Assembly: GCF_002874965.1 (NCBI RefSeq)
Contig: NZ_CP025624.1
Location: forward strand, 868,001-932,000
Length of the DNA: 64,000 bases
Direction of reading: 5' to 3'
Source: Pseudomonas sp. NC02
GTDB lineage: Bacteria; Pseudomonadota; Gammaproteobacteria; Pseudomonadales; Pseudomonadaceae
Each line of letters opens with the position of its first letter. The stretch's first letter is position 1. Both the position numbers and the translations under genes were made by a program. This document shows, piece by piece, positions 43,331 to 54,822 of the stretch. The notes under the pieces are model-generated. The model searched no databases. It saw only the letters and a list, made by a program, of their open reading frames with translations, and was not told the DNA's origin.

Positions 43331-46282
43331 TTATTCGGCATCCAGATGCATCGGTGTTACCACCCGACCATCTTTCTCTGCTTCCCCAAGGTTTGCATCG
43401 ATAAAGTAAACCCGCTCATCTTCCAGCTGCGCCTTGTCTACCAGGTAGTCCTTGATCGCGCTGGCGCGGTCCTGGCCCAGTTGGCGCAGCAACACGTCAC
43501 TGCCGCTCCAGAACTTGATCACACCGTCCCGCAGCTTGGCGGTGCGTTCGTCATTGCTCAGGTCTTTCCATTCGGCCGGAGGCTGTTGTTTCAGGCGGGT
43601 GCGGTAGATGCCTTCCAGCAGCGGCGCCTTTTCCTTTTCCGGTACTTCGAGCAGCGACGCCTGGGCCGGCACCTTGTCGCCACGGCGCTGGAGGATCTTG
43701 TAGTAGTTGTACTGGTATTCGCGTTCCAGCCGTTGTGCGGCCAAAAGCGGGCCGTCACTGCTGGCAGCGGCGGTGCCTTCGATCTCCAGGCGCAGCGCAG
43801 GGCGCTCCTTGAGGGCTTTGGCCAGGCTGTCGAGGGCCGACTGGGAATCCTTGCTCAGCTCGCTCGAGCCTGCGGCAAACGACACGTTGCCAAGGTCTTG
43901 GGCACCACCACCGCTGATCAGGCCGCCAATGAACTTGAATGGCGCCGTGGCCGCACGTACTACCAGGTTGCGCAGGGTCTGCCAGACAATCGGCATGACG
44001 CTGAACTGCGGGTTGTTCAAGTCGCCGGTCACCGGCAGTTCGATCGAGATCTTGCCGTCTGAGTCCTTGAGCAGGGCTATCGCCAGGCGAATCGGCAGGT
44101 CCACGGCGTCGGCGCTGTCGACCTTCTCACCCAGTTGCAGTTGCTCGACCACCACCTTGTTTTCGGCCTTCAACTGGCCCTTGGTGATGACGTAATGCAG
44201 GTCCAGGTTGAGCCGACCCTTGCGGATGCGGAACCCGGCAAACTTGCCCGAGTATGGCGTCAGGGTGGTCAGTTCGACGCGTTTGAAGCTGGTGGCGATA
44301 TCCAGTGCGGCCATCGGGTCAAACGGATTCACGCTGCCCTTGATGGTGACCGGTGCATAACGGTCAACCTTGCCCTTGACGTCGACGCTCGCCGGTTTGG
44401 CCTGGCGACTGTCAATGGTGCCGATCTGGCCGTTGAGCTGCTGGATGGCCGTGGCGAAGTTCGGGGTCAGGCTGAAGTCGGCGAAGTTGGCCGAGCCGTC
44501 GTTGATCGCAATTTGACCAATATGAATGCCCAGGGGCTTCTCTTTGCTGGCCGCAGGTTTCGCCGCGGACTTGCCGGGGCTGTTGGCCGGCTGCGGGATC
44601 AGCAGGTCATCGATGTTGGTGGTGCGGTCATCGTTGATCATGAAGCGCGCATAGGGCTGCAACAGGTTGACCTTGTCGATCGACAGGCTGTCGCCATGTT
44701 GATAATTCACGCCTTCCAGCACCAGGCGCTGCCACTTGAGGAAGTCGCGGGTCTTCATGGTGTCCAGGGTGTGCAACTGGTCGACCTGGGCCCGGCCGGT
44801 CACCTGGAATGCCAGGGGGGCGGTGCTTTTCAGGTTCACGTCGAGGTTGCTGCCGAGCATGCCGCTACGCAGTTCCAGGCGGATAAACGGGCTGATATAG
44901 GACTGGGCGACGCGCAGGTCGATGTCTTTGGTGTCCACTTTCAGCTTGGCGCTGACCGGGCTCAGGTTGACCTGGCCGGTCGCCTGGAGCTTGCCCTGTT
45001 TGCCTACGCCGGTATCCAGCTTGAGGGTAAAAGGGCTTTGGTTGAGGCTGTCGAAACCCTGCAGGTCAAGGTTCAGCGGCCCGACTTCCAGGGCGACTGC
45101 CGGTTTGGCCGAGCGGTCAGCCAGATGCACTTGATAGTCGCGCAGTTGCACGTCCTTGAGCAGCACTTGCCAAGGCTTGCTCGGCGCTGCCGGTGCAGGT
45201 TTTGGCGAGTCGGCGGTAGCGGGTGCGGTGGCTGGCTCGGCTGCGGGTGCAGTTGCAGGTTTGCTCGGATGGCTGGCAAACAGCTTCTGCCAGTCCAACT
45301 GGCCGTCGGCTTCAAGGGCGGCCCAGGTTTCGAGTTTATTACTGCGGATCTTGCCGACGATCACTTGCTGTTTGGCCAGGTCCACGGTGGTTTCGCTGAC
45401 GTCCAGCTTCTGCAGGCGCGCGAGCGGCCGGCCAGCCGGGGCCTTGATCGCAAACGGCGCGACACTCAGGGCGACGTTGGTCAGGTTCAGCTCGGTTTCC
45501 TTGGCCAGGCTCAGCTTGTAGTCGGTGCTGAAGTTAAGGATGCCGTCTTCCAGAACCAGCGGCACCGCGTCACGCACATACGGCCACCAGACTTTCATCT
45601 TGCCGTCGGTAACCTTGAGTTTGCCCTCGGAGGCGATCGGGATCAGGCTGAAGTTGCCGGTCCAGTCGATCTGGCCGCCTTCAGGGCCGGCTGCCACCAG
45701 GGTCATGTCGGCGTTGTCATCGGGCAGCGTGCTGAGGTTTTTCAGCTCGAAATCGAGTTTGTCGTAGAGAAACTCGATCGGCTCGCTCGGGCGCAAATCC
45801 TGGAAGTGCACATAGCCGCCTGCCAGCTTGATGTTATCGATGCGCAGCGGGAATGGCTTGGCGTTCGGATCGGTTGGTGTCGGTTCGCTGGCCGGGAGTT
45901 TGAACAGCTGCGCCAGGTTGAGCTGGCCGGATTTGTCGAACAGCAGCTCGGTCTTGGGCTTGTCGAGTTGTACGTCGGCCAGGTGCAGGGCGCGGGTCCA
46001 CAGGCTGTCGATCTGCAGGTTGGCATAGAGGCGTTCAAAGGCCACTTGCTCCTTGCCCGGCTCACCGATATTCAGGCCCCACACGGTCAGTTCGAGGCTG
46101 AACGGGTTGAGCTCGATACGCTCGACACGCGCCGGCACCGTGGCGTAGTTGGCCAACTGTTGGTTGGCCACGCGAAGGGCAATGCCGGGGAGAATCAGGA
46201 AGCCCAGCAAGCTGTACAGGGCAAGGGCGGTCAGCAAGGCGCCAGCGGCGCGAATCAATCCTTTGGGCATATGTGACGCCAT
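43331..46282 (-). CDS. DUF748 / AsmA-like large envelope protein
   Basis: 983 residues. One N-terminal membrane segment (about 12-38) then a very long, beta-rich periplasmic part with AsmA/DUF748 features (VERIELNPFSLELTVWGLNIGEP near 53). Pro/Ala-rich low-complexity linkers near 340-365 and 565-585, and a C-terminal OmpA-like stretch (SSELSKDSQSALDSLAKALKERPALRLEIEG near 800). AsmA-type proteins are proposed to carry phospholipids between membranes; whether this one does is inference. Start may instead be the ATG at 46270 (MPKGLIR). Ends 20 bases from the REPIN. Confidence 0.82.
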   Translation of the reverse strand: MASHMPKGLIRAAGALLTALALYSLLGFLILPGIALRVANQQLANYATVPARVERIELNPFSLELTVWGLNIGEPGKEQVAFERLYANLQIDSLWTRALHLADVQLDKPKTELLFDKSGQLNLAQLFKLPASEPTPTDPNAKPFPLRIDNIKLAGGYVHFQDLRPSEPIEFLYDKLDFELKNLSTLPDDNADMTLVAAGPEGGQIDWTGNFSLIPIASEGKLKVTDGKMKVWWPYVRDAVPLVLEDGILNFSTDYKLSLAKETELNLTNVALSVAPFAIKAPAGRPLARLQKLDVSETTVDLAKQQVIVGKIRSNKLETWAALEADGQLDWQKLFASHPSKPATAPAAEPATAPATADSPKPAPAAPSKPWQVLLKDVQLRDYQVHLADRSAKPAVALEVGPLNLDLQGFDSLNQSPFTLKLDTGVGKQGKLQATGQVNLSPVSAKLKVDTKDIDLRVAQSYISPFIRLELRSGMLGSNLDVNLKSTAPLAFQVTGRAQVDQLHTLDTMKTRDFLKWQRLVLEGVNYQHGDSLSIDKVNLLQPYARFMINDDRTTNIDDLLIPQPANSPGKSAAKPAASKEKPLGIHIGQIAINDGSANFADFSLTPNFATAIQQLNGQIGTIDSRQAKPASVDVKGKVDRYAPVTIKGSVNPFDPMAALDIATSFKRVELTTLTPYSGKFAGFRIRKGRLNLDLHYVITKGQLKAENKVVVEQLQLGEKVDSADAVDLPIRLAIALLKDSDGKISIELPVTGDLNNPQFSVMPIVWQTLRNLVVRAATAPFKFIGGLISGGGAQDLGNVSFAAGSSELSKDSQSALDSLAKALKERPALRLEIEGTAAASSDGPLLAAQRLEREYQYNYYKILQRRGDKVPAQASLLEVPEKEKAPLLEGIYRTRLKQQPPAEWKDLSNDERTAKLRDGVIKFWSGSDVLLRQLGQDRASAIKDYLVDKAQLEDERVYFIDANLGEAEKDGRVVTPMHLDAE

Positions 46283-46378
46283 CTATGTCAATCAAGAGTG
46301 CCTTGGAGTATGGCACGGGTTTACGGTTCCGAAGAGCCGGGCCTTTATTACTGCGCCCTGACCCTTTTGGGACAAGTC

Positions 46379-47395
46379 CTACAGTTGCAGGATCAGGGTC
46401 TTCAGCGGTGGTTGCTGGTCGTGGGACGGGAAGTCTGCGCCGGGTGTCATGACCTGCCAGTCGCGCACCGGGCGCCCGGCCTTTTCCGCGCAGCGCAGGA
46501 CCTGGTCACGCCAGTCGTCCATGCCGACTTTCGCCAGGTTGTTGCAGCAGATCAGCACGCCGTTGTCGGCCGTGGCCAGCAGCGCCGGCTTGAGCAGGCT
46601 CTGGTAGTCGCGCAGCAGGTCGACGGTACCGAAGGCGCTCTTGGCCCAGGCGGGAGGGTCGAGCAGTACCAGATCGTATTGACGCTGCTCCAGGCGCGGG
46701 TAACTCGGCAGCTTCTGCCCCCGACGCTGGCTGATGGGCAGGCCGGCCAGTTGGCGGATTGCCGGGAAGTAGTCGGACTGGATGAATTCCATCGTCGGCA
46801 ATTGCGGGTTGAGCTGGCCGTTTTCGCGACCGACCGCCAGGTTGCCCTCGGCAAAGTCCAGGTTGCACACCTCACGAGCGCCACCGGCAGCAGCACTCAG
46901 GCCTACGCCGCAGGTGTAGGCAAACAAGTTCAGCACGCTTTTGCCGGCGCTGTGTGCCTTGACCCAGCCGCGGGTGTTGCGCAGGTCCAGGAACAACAGC
47001 GGGTCTTGCCCGGCATGGCGGCCGCGCACGCGGTAATTGAGGCCCCATTCGTGGCCGACCAGGTCTTCCAGGGCTGCGGGCTCGGCGCGGTACACCGTGT
47101 CTTCACGGTCGATGCGCGAGTTGCCCCGGGAGCGGTCGTTGTAGACCAGCAGCAGTTCAAGCCCCAGGTGCTGGTTGATTGCTTGATGCAGGTGCAACAG
47201 GTCGTCGCTTTCCAGCGACTGGTGAAAACTCTGCACCAGCAGTTGCGGGCCGTAGCGGTCGATCGTCAGGCCACCGGCGCCTTCCTGGCTGCCGTGGAAC
47301 AGGCGATAGCAATCGGTACCTTGTGCATGCAGCTCGGCGAGCAGGTCCTGGCGATGATCGAGGGCGGCGCGCAGCGCCTGATTCAAGGAAGACAT
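46379..47395 (-). CDS. RlmI-like class I SAM-dependent rRNA methyltransferase
   Basis: 338 residues. RlmI/RlmK-type catalytic domain: VLNLFAYTCGVGLSAAAGG (near 163) as SAM motif, DLVLLDPPAWAKS (near 245) as the catalytic loop, and VLICCNNLAK near 285. Residues GGLTIDRYG (about 41-49) match the EEHD-like segment of these enzymes, but no N-terminal PUA domain is seen, so the protein is shorter than E. coli RlmI. Target probably 23S rRNA cytosine; not certain. Confidence 0.8.
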   Translation of the reverse strand: MSSLNQALRAALDHRQDLLAELHAQGTDCYRLFHGSQEGAGGLTIDRYGPQLLVQSFHQSLESDDLLHLHQAINQHLGLELLLVYNDRSRGNSRIDREDTVYRAEPAALEDLVGHEWGLNYRVRGRHAGQDPLLFLDLRNTRGWVKAHSAGKSVLNLFAYTCGVGLSAAAGGAREVCNLDFAEGNLAVGRENGQLNPQLPTMEFIQSDYFPAIRQLAGLPISQRRGQKLPSYPRLEQRQYDLVLLDPPAWAKSAFGTVDLLRDYQSLLKPALLATADNGVLICCNNLAKVGMDDWRDQVLRCAEKAGRPVRDWQVMTPGADFPSHDQQPPLKTLILQL

Positions 47396-47438
47396 AGTGC
47401 GCGCCTTGCAGAGTAATTGGGGCGCGGGAGTTTAACAG

Positions 47439-48314
47439 TTATGGCTCCAGCAGGCCCATTCGCCTGTGGGCCCGCTGCACCGAACCATTGCGCATGGCCC
47501 AGCGCAACAACGGCGCGCTGCGCCTGACCCCGGCACGAATCATCTGGCGCTGGATCGGGCTTTGCTTCTGCCCGAGCATGTCGCTGGCCCAGTCCGGCAG
47601 CAGGTCGATACCGGCCTGCATCATCAGCGAGCCAAACGGCTTGGCCAGGGTGCTGGGAGACGGCGCGTTGAGCAGCAGGCGCAGGACTTCGTGGCTGCGC
47701 TGGTCACACAGCAGTTGCGGGCGGATACGCTCAAGGTAATCGGAAACTTCCTGGCGCGAACGCGGCACATGGCGCGCGCCCAATTGCTCGGCCACCAGGG
47801 CGATTTCGCTGTAGTAGCGGTCTTGATCCCTCAGAGATAAATCCGGGTTGCGATAACGCAGGTGGGCCGCGAGAAAGTTGCTGACCTCCGCCACATGCAC
47901 CCAGGTCAGCAACTCGGGATCACTGGCGGCATACGGTCGACCGTCCGGTGCATGGCCGACCACTTGCAGGTGAATGGTGCGCACTTTCTCGATCAGCCAT
48001 TCGGCGTCACGCCGCGAACCAAACGTGGTGCCGGAAATGAACTGCGAGGTGCGTCGTAACCGCCCCAACATGTCCTGCCGAAAGTTCGAGTGGTCCCACA
48101 CGCCGGCCAACGCCAGCGGGTGCAATGCCTGCAACATCAACGCGCTGATGCCGCCGATCAACATGCTGCTGAAGTCGCCATGGACCTTCCAGCTCACCGA
48201 GTTCGGCCCAAAGAGACCCGGATCGCCCTTGGGGTTCTCCAGGTCGAGTTGGCCCAGCGACAAGCCGGTCAGGCTCATCAGCTGGTTTTCGATGCGGCTG
48301 CGAATGAATTCCAT
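47439..48314 (-). CDS. MpaB/DUF2236-family oxygenase-like protein
   Basis: 291 residues. Matches the DUF2236 (MpaB / rubber-oxygenase-like) family: ALMLQALHPLALAGVWDHSNF near 60-80, TTFGSRRDAEW near 97, WVHVAEVSNFLAAHLRY near 140. Family members of known activity bind haem b; conserved histidines His66 and His143 (approximate) are candidate ligands. The start codon lies 6 bases after the acs stop, with SD AGGAA overlapping the stop, so it is cotranslated with acs. Function here unknown. Confidence 0.8.
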   Translation of the reverse strand: MEFIRSRIENQLMSLTGLSLGQLDLENPKGDPGLFGPNSVSWKVHGDFSSMLIGGISALMLQALHPLALAGVWDHSNFRQDMLGRLRRTSQFISGTTFGSRRDAEWLIEKVRTIHLQVVGHAPDGRPYAASDPELLTWVHVAEVSNFLAAHLRYRNPDLSLRDQDRYYSEIALVAEQLGARHVPRSRQEVSDYLERIRPQLLCDQRSHEVLRLLLNAPSPSTLAKPFGSLMMQAGIDLLPDWASDMLGQKQSPIQRQMIRAGVRRSAPLLRWAMRNGSVQRAHRRMGLLEP

Positions 48315-48320
48315 GGGTTC

Positions 48321-50258
<1,938 letters not shown>

Positions 50259-50310
50259 GAGGGATCCTTATTCTTGTTTTTTGCGACAAGAGGGGAGCTT
50301 TGCGACCCTC

Positions 50311-50394
50311 GTAGGAGCTGGCTTGCCAGCGATTGCATCACCTCGGCATTGAGTTTCACCGAGGTGTTTGCATCGCTGGCAAGCCAGCTCCTAC
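50311..50394. repeat. REPIN between pgi and acs
   Basis: 50311-50346 and 50359-50394 are inverted arms (two mismatches) with GTAGGAGCTGGCTTGCCAGC at the outer ends and a 12-base centre. A different REP type from the one at 43178. Confidence 0.85.
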
Positions 50395-50442
50395 AAGGGT
50401 CCGCTCCCGCAGGTTCAGACCCTCATTGTAGTGCCGATACCA

Positions 50443-52107
50443 TCAACCGCGGTGACGGCCGCGGAAGTAGTTGATCAACCCCTGGGTGGACGCGTCGTCC
50501 GCAGGCTGTTCTTCAGTGCCGGTCAGGCGGTTGTAAACGCCTTTGCCCAGCTCCTTGCCCAGCTCCACGCCCCACTGGTCGAACGCGTTGATGCCCCAGA
50601 TGACGCTCTGCACGAACACTTTATGCTCATACATCGCCACCAGTGCACCAAGACGGCGAGGGCTGATGCGTTCAACCACAATGGTGTTGCTCGGACGGTT
50701 GCCCGGGATCACCTTGTGCGGTGCCAGCTTCTGCACTTCGGCTTCGTCCATGCCCTTGTCGCGCAGCTCGGCTTCAGCCTCGGCGCGGGTCTTGCCGAGC
50801 ATCAGGGCCTGGCTCTGGGACAGGCAGTTGGCGTACAGCCACTGATGGTGGTCGGAAACCGGGTTGAAGCTGACGATCGGCACGATGAAGTCGGCCGGGA
50901 TCAGTTGGGTGCCCTGGTGCAGCAGCTGGTGGTAAGCATGCTGGCCGTTGCAGCCTACGCCGCCCCAGATAACCGGGCCGGTGTCGGTGGAAACCGGCGT
51001 ACCGTCCTGGCGCACGCTCTTGCCGTTGGATTCCATGTCCAGCTGTTGCAGGTGCTTGGTGATGTTACGCAGGTAGTGATCGTACGGCAGGATTGCGTGG
51101 CTCTGCGCGCCCCAGAAGTTGCCGTACCACACGCCCAGCAGGCCGAGCAGCACCGGCATGTTCGCCTCGAATGGAGCGGTCTGGAAATGCTGGTCCATGG
51201 TGTAGGCGCCGGACAGCAGTTCCTTGAAGTTGGACATGCCGATGGCCAGCGCGATGGGCAGGCCGATGGCCGACCACAGCGAGTAACGACCGCCCACCCA
51301 GTCCCACATCGGGAAAATGTTCTCTTCGCGGATACCGAAGGCCACGGCCGCCGCGTTGTTGCTCGATACGGCGATGAAGTGGCGATACAGCTCGGCTTCC
51401 GAGCCACCCTGGGCCAGGTACCAGGCGCGGGCGGCCTGGGCGTTTTTCAGGGTTTCGAGGGTGTTGAAGGATTTCGACGAGACGATGAACAGCGTGGTCT
51501 CGGCGCGCAGCTTCATGGTCAGCTCGTGGAACTCGCTGCCGTCGATGTTCGCCAGGTAATGGCAGCGCACGCCTTTGTGGGCGTAGGACAACAGCGCTTC
51601 AGACACCAGCTCCGGGCCGAGGAACGAGCCACCGATACCGATGTTCACCACGTCGGTGATCGGCTTCTCGGTGTAGCCACGCCACAGGCCGTCGTGGATG
51701 CGGCCGACCAGGTCAGTGATCTGGTTCAGCACCTTGTGCACGTCCGGCATGATGTTCACGCCGTTGACCGACAGTTTGTCACCCACTGGGCGGCGCAGCG
51801 CGGTGTGCAGCGCCGGACGGCCTTCGGAAGAGTTGACCGGCTCGCCGTTGAACAGCGACTTGATCGCGCCCTGAAGGTCGACTTCCTTGGCCAGGCCTAC
51901 CAGCAGGTCGCGGGTTTCGCTGGTGATCAGGTTTTTCGAGTAATCGAGGAAAAGTCCGCAGCTGCTCAAGGTGAACTGGGTAAAGCGCTGGGGATCGGCA
52001 TTAAAGGCTTCGCGCATGCTGAAATCCTGCATGGCTTGGCGATGTTGATTGAGCGCTTGCCAGGCGGGCAGAGCGGTAACGTCATGAGGAGTGCGGTAGT
52101 ACGCCAT
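50443..52107 (-). CDS. pgi: Glucose-6-phosphate isomerase
   Basis: Interconverts glucose-6-P and fructose-6-P. 554 residues. Signatures [14 protein letters not shown] near 152 (phosphate loop), [14 protein letters not shown] near 207, [13 protein letters not shown] near 264 and the catalytic Glu/His block [20 protein letters not shown] near 375, final Lys in [21 protein letters not shown]. Good SD (AAAGGAAA). Confidence 0.97.
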   Translation of the reverse strand: MAYYRTPHDVTALPAWQALNQHRQAMQDFSMREAFNADPQRFTQFTLSSCGLFLDYSKNLITSETRDLLVGLAKEVDLQGAIKSLFNGEPVNSSEGRPALHTALRRPVGDKLSVNGVNIMPDVHKVLNQITDLVGRIHDGLWRGYTEKPITDVVNIGIGGSFLGPELVSEALLSYAHKGVRCHYLANIDGSEFHELTMKLRAETTLFIVSSKSFNTLETLKNAQAARAWYLAQGGSEAELYRHFIAVSSNNAAAVAFGIREENIFPMWDWVGGRYSLWSAIGLPIALAIGMSNFKELLSGAYTMDQHFQTAPFEANMPVLLGLLGVWYGNFWGAQSHAILPYDHYLRNITKHLQQLDMESNGKSVRQDGTPVSTDTGPVIWGGVGCNGQHAYHQLLHQGTQLIPADFIVPIVSFNPVSDHHQWLYANCLSQSQALMLGKTRAEAEAELRDKGMDEAEVQKLAPHKVIPGNRPSNTIVVERISPRRLGALVAMYEHKVFVQSVIWGINAFDQWGVELGKELGKGVYNRLTGTEEQPADDASTQGLINYFRGRHRG

Positions 52108-52272
52108 CGCTGCGGGTTTCCTTTTTATTGCTGGGACTGCTTTTAGGACACTTGAAAGCCGGGAATGTCCTGTCTTTGTGAAGATGACAGGCTCCGGTCA
52201 ACGCCAACGAAGAGCGTAGGGCGAATACATTAAACCTAGCGTGTCGATCTGTCTTGGCTTTGTCTGCGCTGT

Positions 52273-52296
52273 GGCCGGTACTTTTTTATACCGGCC
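52273..52296. other. Hairpin in the pgi-panC gap
   Basis: GGCCGGTA pairs with TACCGGCC around an 8-base T-rich loop. The gap 52108-52332 holds no reading frame resembling panD. Confidence 0.5.
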
Positions 52297-52332
52297 GATC
52301 AGGCAGTGCAACAGGCGGGGTGTGCGGCGGGG

Positions 52333-53184
52333 TCAGTTCAGGTGCAGATGCAGGTTGTCGATCAGCCGGGTGGCGCCCAGGTAGGCGGCGACCAGGATCA
52401 CCAGGTCCTTGTCTTCGGCGGTGGCCGGACGCAGGTGCAGGCCCTGGCGAACCTCCAGGTAGTCCATGCGAAAACCTGCCGCTTCGATTTGCTGGACCTG
52501 TGCGGCGCGCAGTTTGGCGAAGTCGCGATCGCCCGCTTCAATGGCGGCGGCGATCTGGCTGAGGCTGCGGTACAGCACCGGTGCGATCGCGCGCTGTTCG
52601 TCGGTGAGGTAACCATTGCGCGACGACAGCGCGAGGCCGTCGTCGGCGCGCACGGTCGGCTCGCCGATAATCTGGATCGGCATGTTCAGGTCATGGACCA
52701 TGGCGCGAATCACCGCCAGTTGCTGGTAGTCCTTCTGGCCAAAGATCGCCAGGTCCGGCTGGACCATGTTGAACAGCTTGCTGACCACCGTGGCCACGCC
52801 TTCAAAATGCCCGGGCCGGCTGGCGCCGCACAGGCCTTCGGACAGTTGCGGCACGCTGACGCGAGTCTGGCCGGCCATGCCGTCGGGGTACATCTCCTCG
52901 ACGGTCGGGGCGAACAGCAGGTTGCAACCGGCTTGCAAGAGCTTCTCCTGGTCGGCCGCCAGGGTGCGCGGGTACTTGTCCAGATCTTCGCCGGCGCCGA
53001 ATTGCAGCGGGTTGACGAAAATGCTCGCCACCACGAAGTCGGCTTGTTGCGCAGCCTTGGTGACCAGCGTGGCATGGCCGCTGTGCAGGTTGCCCATGGT
53101 GGGCACGAAGCCGATGCGCTTGCCCGCACTGCGGGCATGGGTGACGGCGGCGCGCAGTTCGCGCACGGTCTTGACGGTGTTCAT
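52333..53184 (-). CDS. panC: Pantothenate synthetase (pantoate-beta-alanine ligase)
   Basis: Joins pantoate and beta-alanine using ATP. 283 residues. Motifs [16 protein letters not shown] (near 26-41, with the HxGH nucleotide site), [19 protein letters not shown] (near 148) and SSRNGYLT (near 186). Start overlaps the panB stop by 4 bases. Confidence 0.97.
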   Translation of the reverse strand: MNTVKTVRELRAAVTHARSAGKRIGFVPTMGNLHSGHATLVTKAAQQADFVVASIFVNPLQFGAGEDLDKYPRTLAADQEKLLQAGCNLLFAPTVEEMYPDGMAGQTRVSVPQLSEGLCGASRPGHFEGVATVVSKLFNMVQPDLAIFGQKDYQQLAVIRAMVHDLNMPIQIIGEPTVRADDGLALSSRNGYLTDEQRAIAPVLYRSLSQIAAAIEAGDRDFAKLRAAQVQQIEAAGFRMDYLEVRQGLHLRPATAEDKDLVILVAAYLGATRLIDNLHLHLN

Positions 53185-53981
53185 GCGGAGAATCCGTGTT
53201 CGGCGCCCGGGAAGGTGATGGCTTTGACTTCGCTGACATAGGCGGCGAGGGCTGATTGGATGCTGTCCTGGCCCGCCATGAAGTTCTTCACGAACTTGGG
53301 TACGCGGCCGGTAAGGGACAGGCCCAGCATGTCGTGCAGTACCAATACCTGGCCGTCTGTGGCAGAACCGGCGCCGATACCGATCACCGGTACTTTAACG
53401 GCCTGGGTGATTTCCGCTGCCAGCTCGCTTGGCACGCATTCGAGCAGAATCATGCACGCCCCGGCCTGTTCAAGGGCGATGGCATCGGCCCGCATCTGGC
53501 GCGCCTGGGCTTCGCCGCGGCCTTGCACCTTGTAGCCGCCGAGGATATTCACCGACTGTGGCGTCAGGCCCATGTGCGCGCAAACCGGCACGCCGCGTTC
53601 AGCCAGCAAACGAATCGACTCGGCGAGCCAGGCGGCACCTTCAACCTTGATCATGTGTGCACCGGCACGCATCAGTTGAGCACTGTTGGTCAGGGTCTGT
53701 TCGATGGTGGCATCGGCCATGAAGGGCAGGTCGGCAATGATGAAGGCGCCTTCGTTGCCGCGCTTGACGCAGGCCGTGTGGTAAGCGATTTCATCATTGG
53801 TAACGGGCAGGGTGCTGTCATTCCCTTGTAGAACCATGCCCAGGGAGTCCCCCACCAGCAACACTTCAACTCCTGCCTGGCTGCTGGCCTGGGCAAAAGT
53901 GGCGTCGTAGCAGGTCAGCATGGTGATCTTTTCACCTTTGAGCTTGAGGCTCTGCAAGGTGCTCAGGGTAACGTTTGGCAT
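53181..53981 (-). CDS. panB: 3-methyl-2-oxobutanoate hydroxymethyltransferase
   Basis: First step of pantoate synthesis, using methylene-tetrahydrofolate. 266 residues from the ATG at 53981 ([13 protein letters not shown]), with GAGGA 8 bases upstream; the upstream in-frame ATG overlaps that SD. TIM barrel with [10 protein letters not shown] near 22, [11 protein letters not shown] near 43, active-site HMGLTPQSV near 136. Decamer-forming family. Confidence 0.97.
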   Translation of the reverse strand: MPNVTLSTLQSLKLKGEKITMLTCYDATFAQASSQAGVEVLLVGDSLGMVLQGNDSTLPVTNDEIAYHTACVKRGNEGAFIIADLPFMADATIEQTLTNSAQLMRAGAHMIKVEGAAWLAESIRLLAERGVPVCAHMGLTPQSVNILGGYKVQGRGEAQARQMRADAIALEQAGACMILLECVPSELAAEITQAVKVPVIGIGAGSATDGQVLVLHDMLGLSLTGRVPKFVKNFMAGQDSIQSALAAYVSEVKAITFPGAEHGFSA

Positions 53982-54234
53982 GAAAAGGGTCCTCATTCAG
54001 GCGCTTGGAAACAGCGAGTAACGCGCGTGAGTCTTCGTTTATACAGGCGCACTTTCTTAAGGATCAGTGCTTATAAGGCCTGGATTGCGCCCTTTAGCGC
54101 CGGGTAGGCGGCAGCGGGACGCCTATAGTCGTGAGGAGGACTCTGGAAGTCAATTGGATGTGTTACCGCATTGTTACGGCGGTGGTGTTACCGCTGTTAC
54201 TGATGCGATTCAGCAGTAAATGATGCGTAGTAAA

Positions 54235-54334
54235 TGCAGGAGCGAGCTAGCTCGCGAAGGTCGTCAATGATGACGCGGGAAGCCTGGCGCCCAGCGGTGT
54301 TCTCAGGTTTTTCGCGAGCAAGCTCGCTCCTACA
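54235..54334. repeat. REPIN overlapping the folK stop codon
   Basis: Outer arms TGCAGGAGCGAGCTAGCTCGC and reverse complement GCGAGCAAGCTCGCTCCTACA, 2 mismatches, ending at 54258 and starting at 54311. The folK TAG (54330-54332) is part of the GTAGGAGCGAGC arm. The 348-base gap 53982-54329 otherwise shows only weak AT-rich promoter-like DNA for panB. Confidence 0.82.
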
Positions 54335-54818
54335 GGTTTGAAGGCAGGCGTTCCAGGCCGACAAACGGGCAGGCATCCAGCAGGTCGCCGAGCAGGCGGC
54401 CATCGGCCAGTTGCAGGCTGGCCGGGGCCAGTTCTGCCAGCGGGTAAAGCACGAACGCCCGCAGGTGCATTTGATAGTGCGGCACCTTCAGGCGCGGCTC
54501 ATCGATCAGCCGGTCGCCAAACACCAGGATATCCAGGTCCAGGGTGCGCGGGCCCCAACGCTCAAGACGCTCGCGGCCCTGGTCATTCTCGATGGCTTGC
54601 AGCGCATCGAGCAGTTCCAGTGGTGCAAGCGCGCTGTCCAGGGCCGCGACCGCATTGGTATAGCGCGGCTGGCCCGGGAGCAGGGAATCACTTTGATAGA
54701 AGGCGGAGACGCCCGCCAGCGTGGTGTCCGGCAATTGCGCGAGGGCCTCGATGGCGTCTCGCAATTGTTGCTCAGGGGCAGCCAGGTTGCTGCCCATGCC
54801 GACGTAGATACGTTCCAC
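54330..54818 (-). CDS. folK: Hydroxymethyl-dihydropterin pyrophosphokinase
   Basis: Pyrophosphorylates the pterin before FolP in folate synthesis. 162 residues from the GTG at 54818, placed 4 bases after the pcnB stop; the longer upstream frame runs inside pcnB and is not family-like. Signatures YVGMGSNL near 5, pterin loop RWGPRTLDLDILVFGD near 88-103 with the metal-binding Asp pair. The 3' end runs into a REPIN, which supplies its stop codon. Confidence 0.95.
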   Translation of the reverse strand: MERIYVGMGSNLAAPEQQLRDAIEALAQLPDTTLAGVSAFYQSDSLLPGQPRYTNAVAALDSALAPLELLDALQAIENDQGRERLERWGPRTLDLDILVFGDRLIDEPRLKVPHYQMHLRAFVLYPLAELAPASLQLADGRLLGDLLDACPFVGLERLPSNL

Positions 54819-54822
54819 GTGC

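Noticed and set aside
44135..46276. 713-codon frame opposite the DUF748 gene
   Set aside because: Antisense shadow; the minus-strand frame has a membrane anchor and family features.
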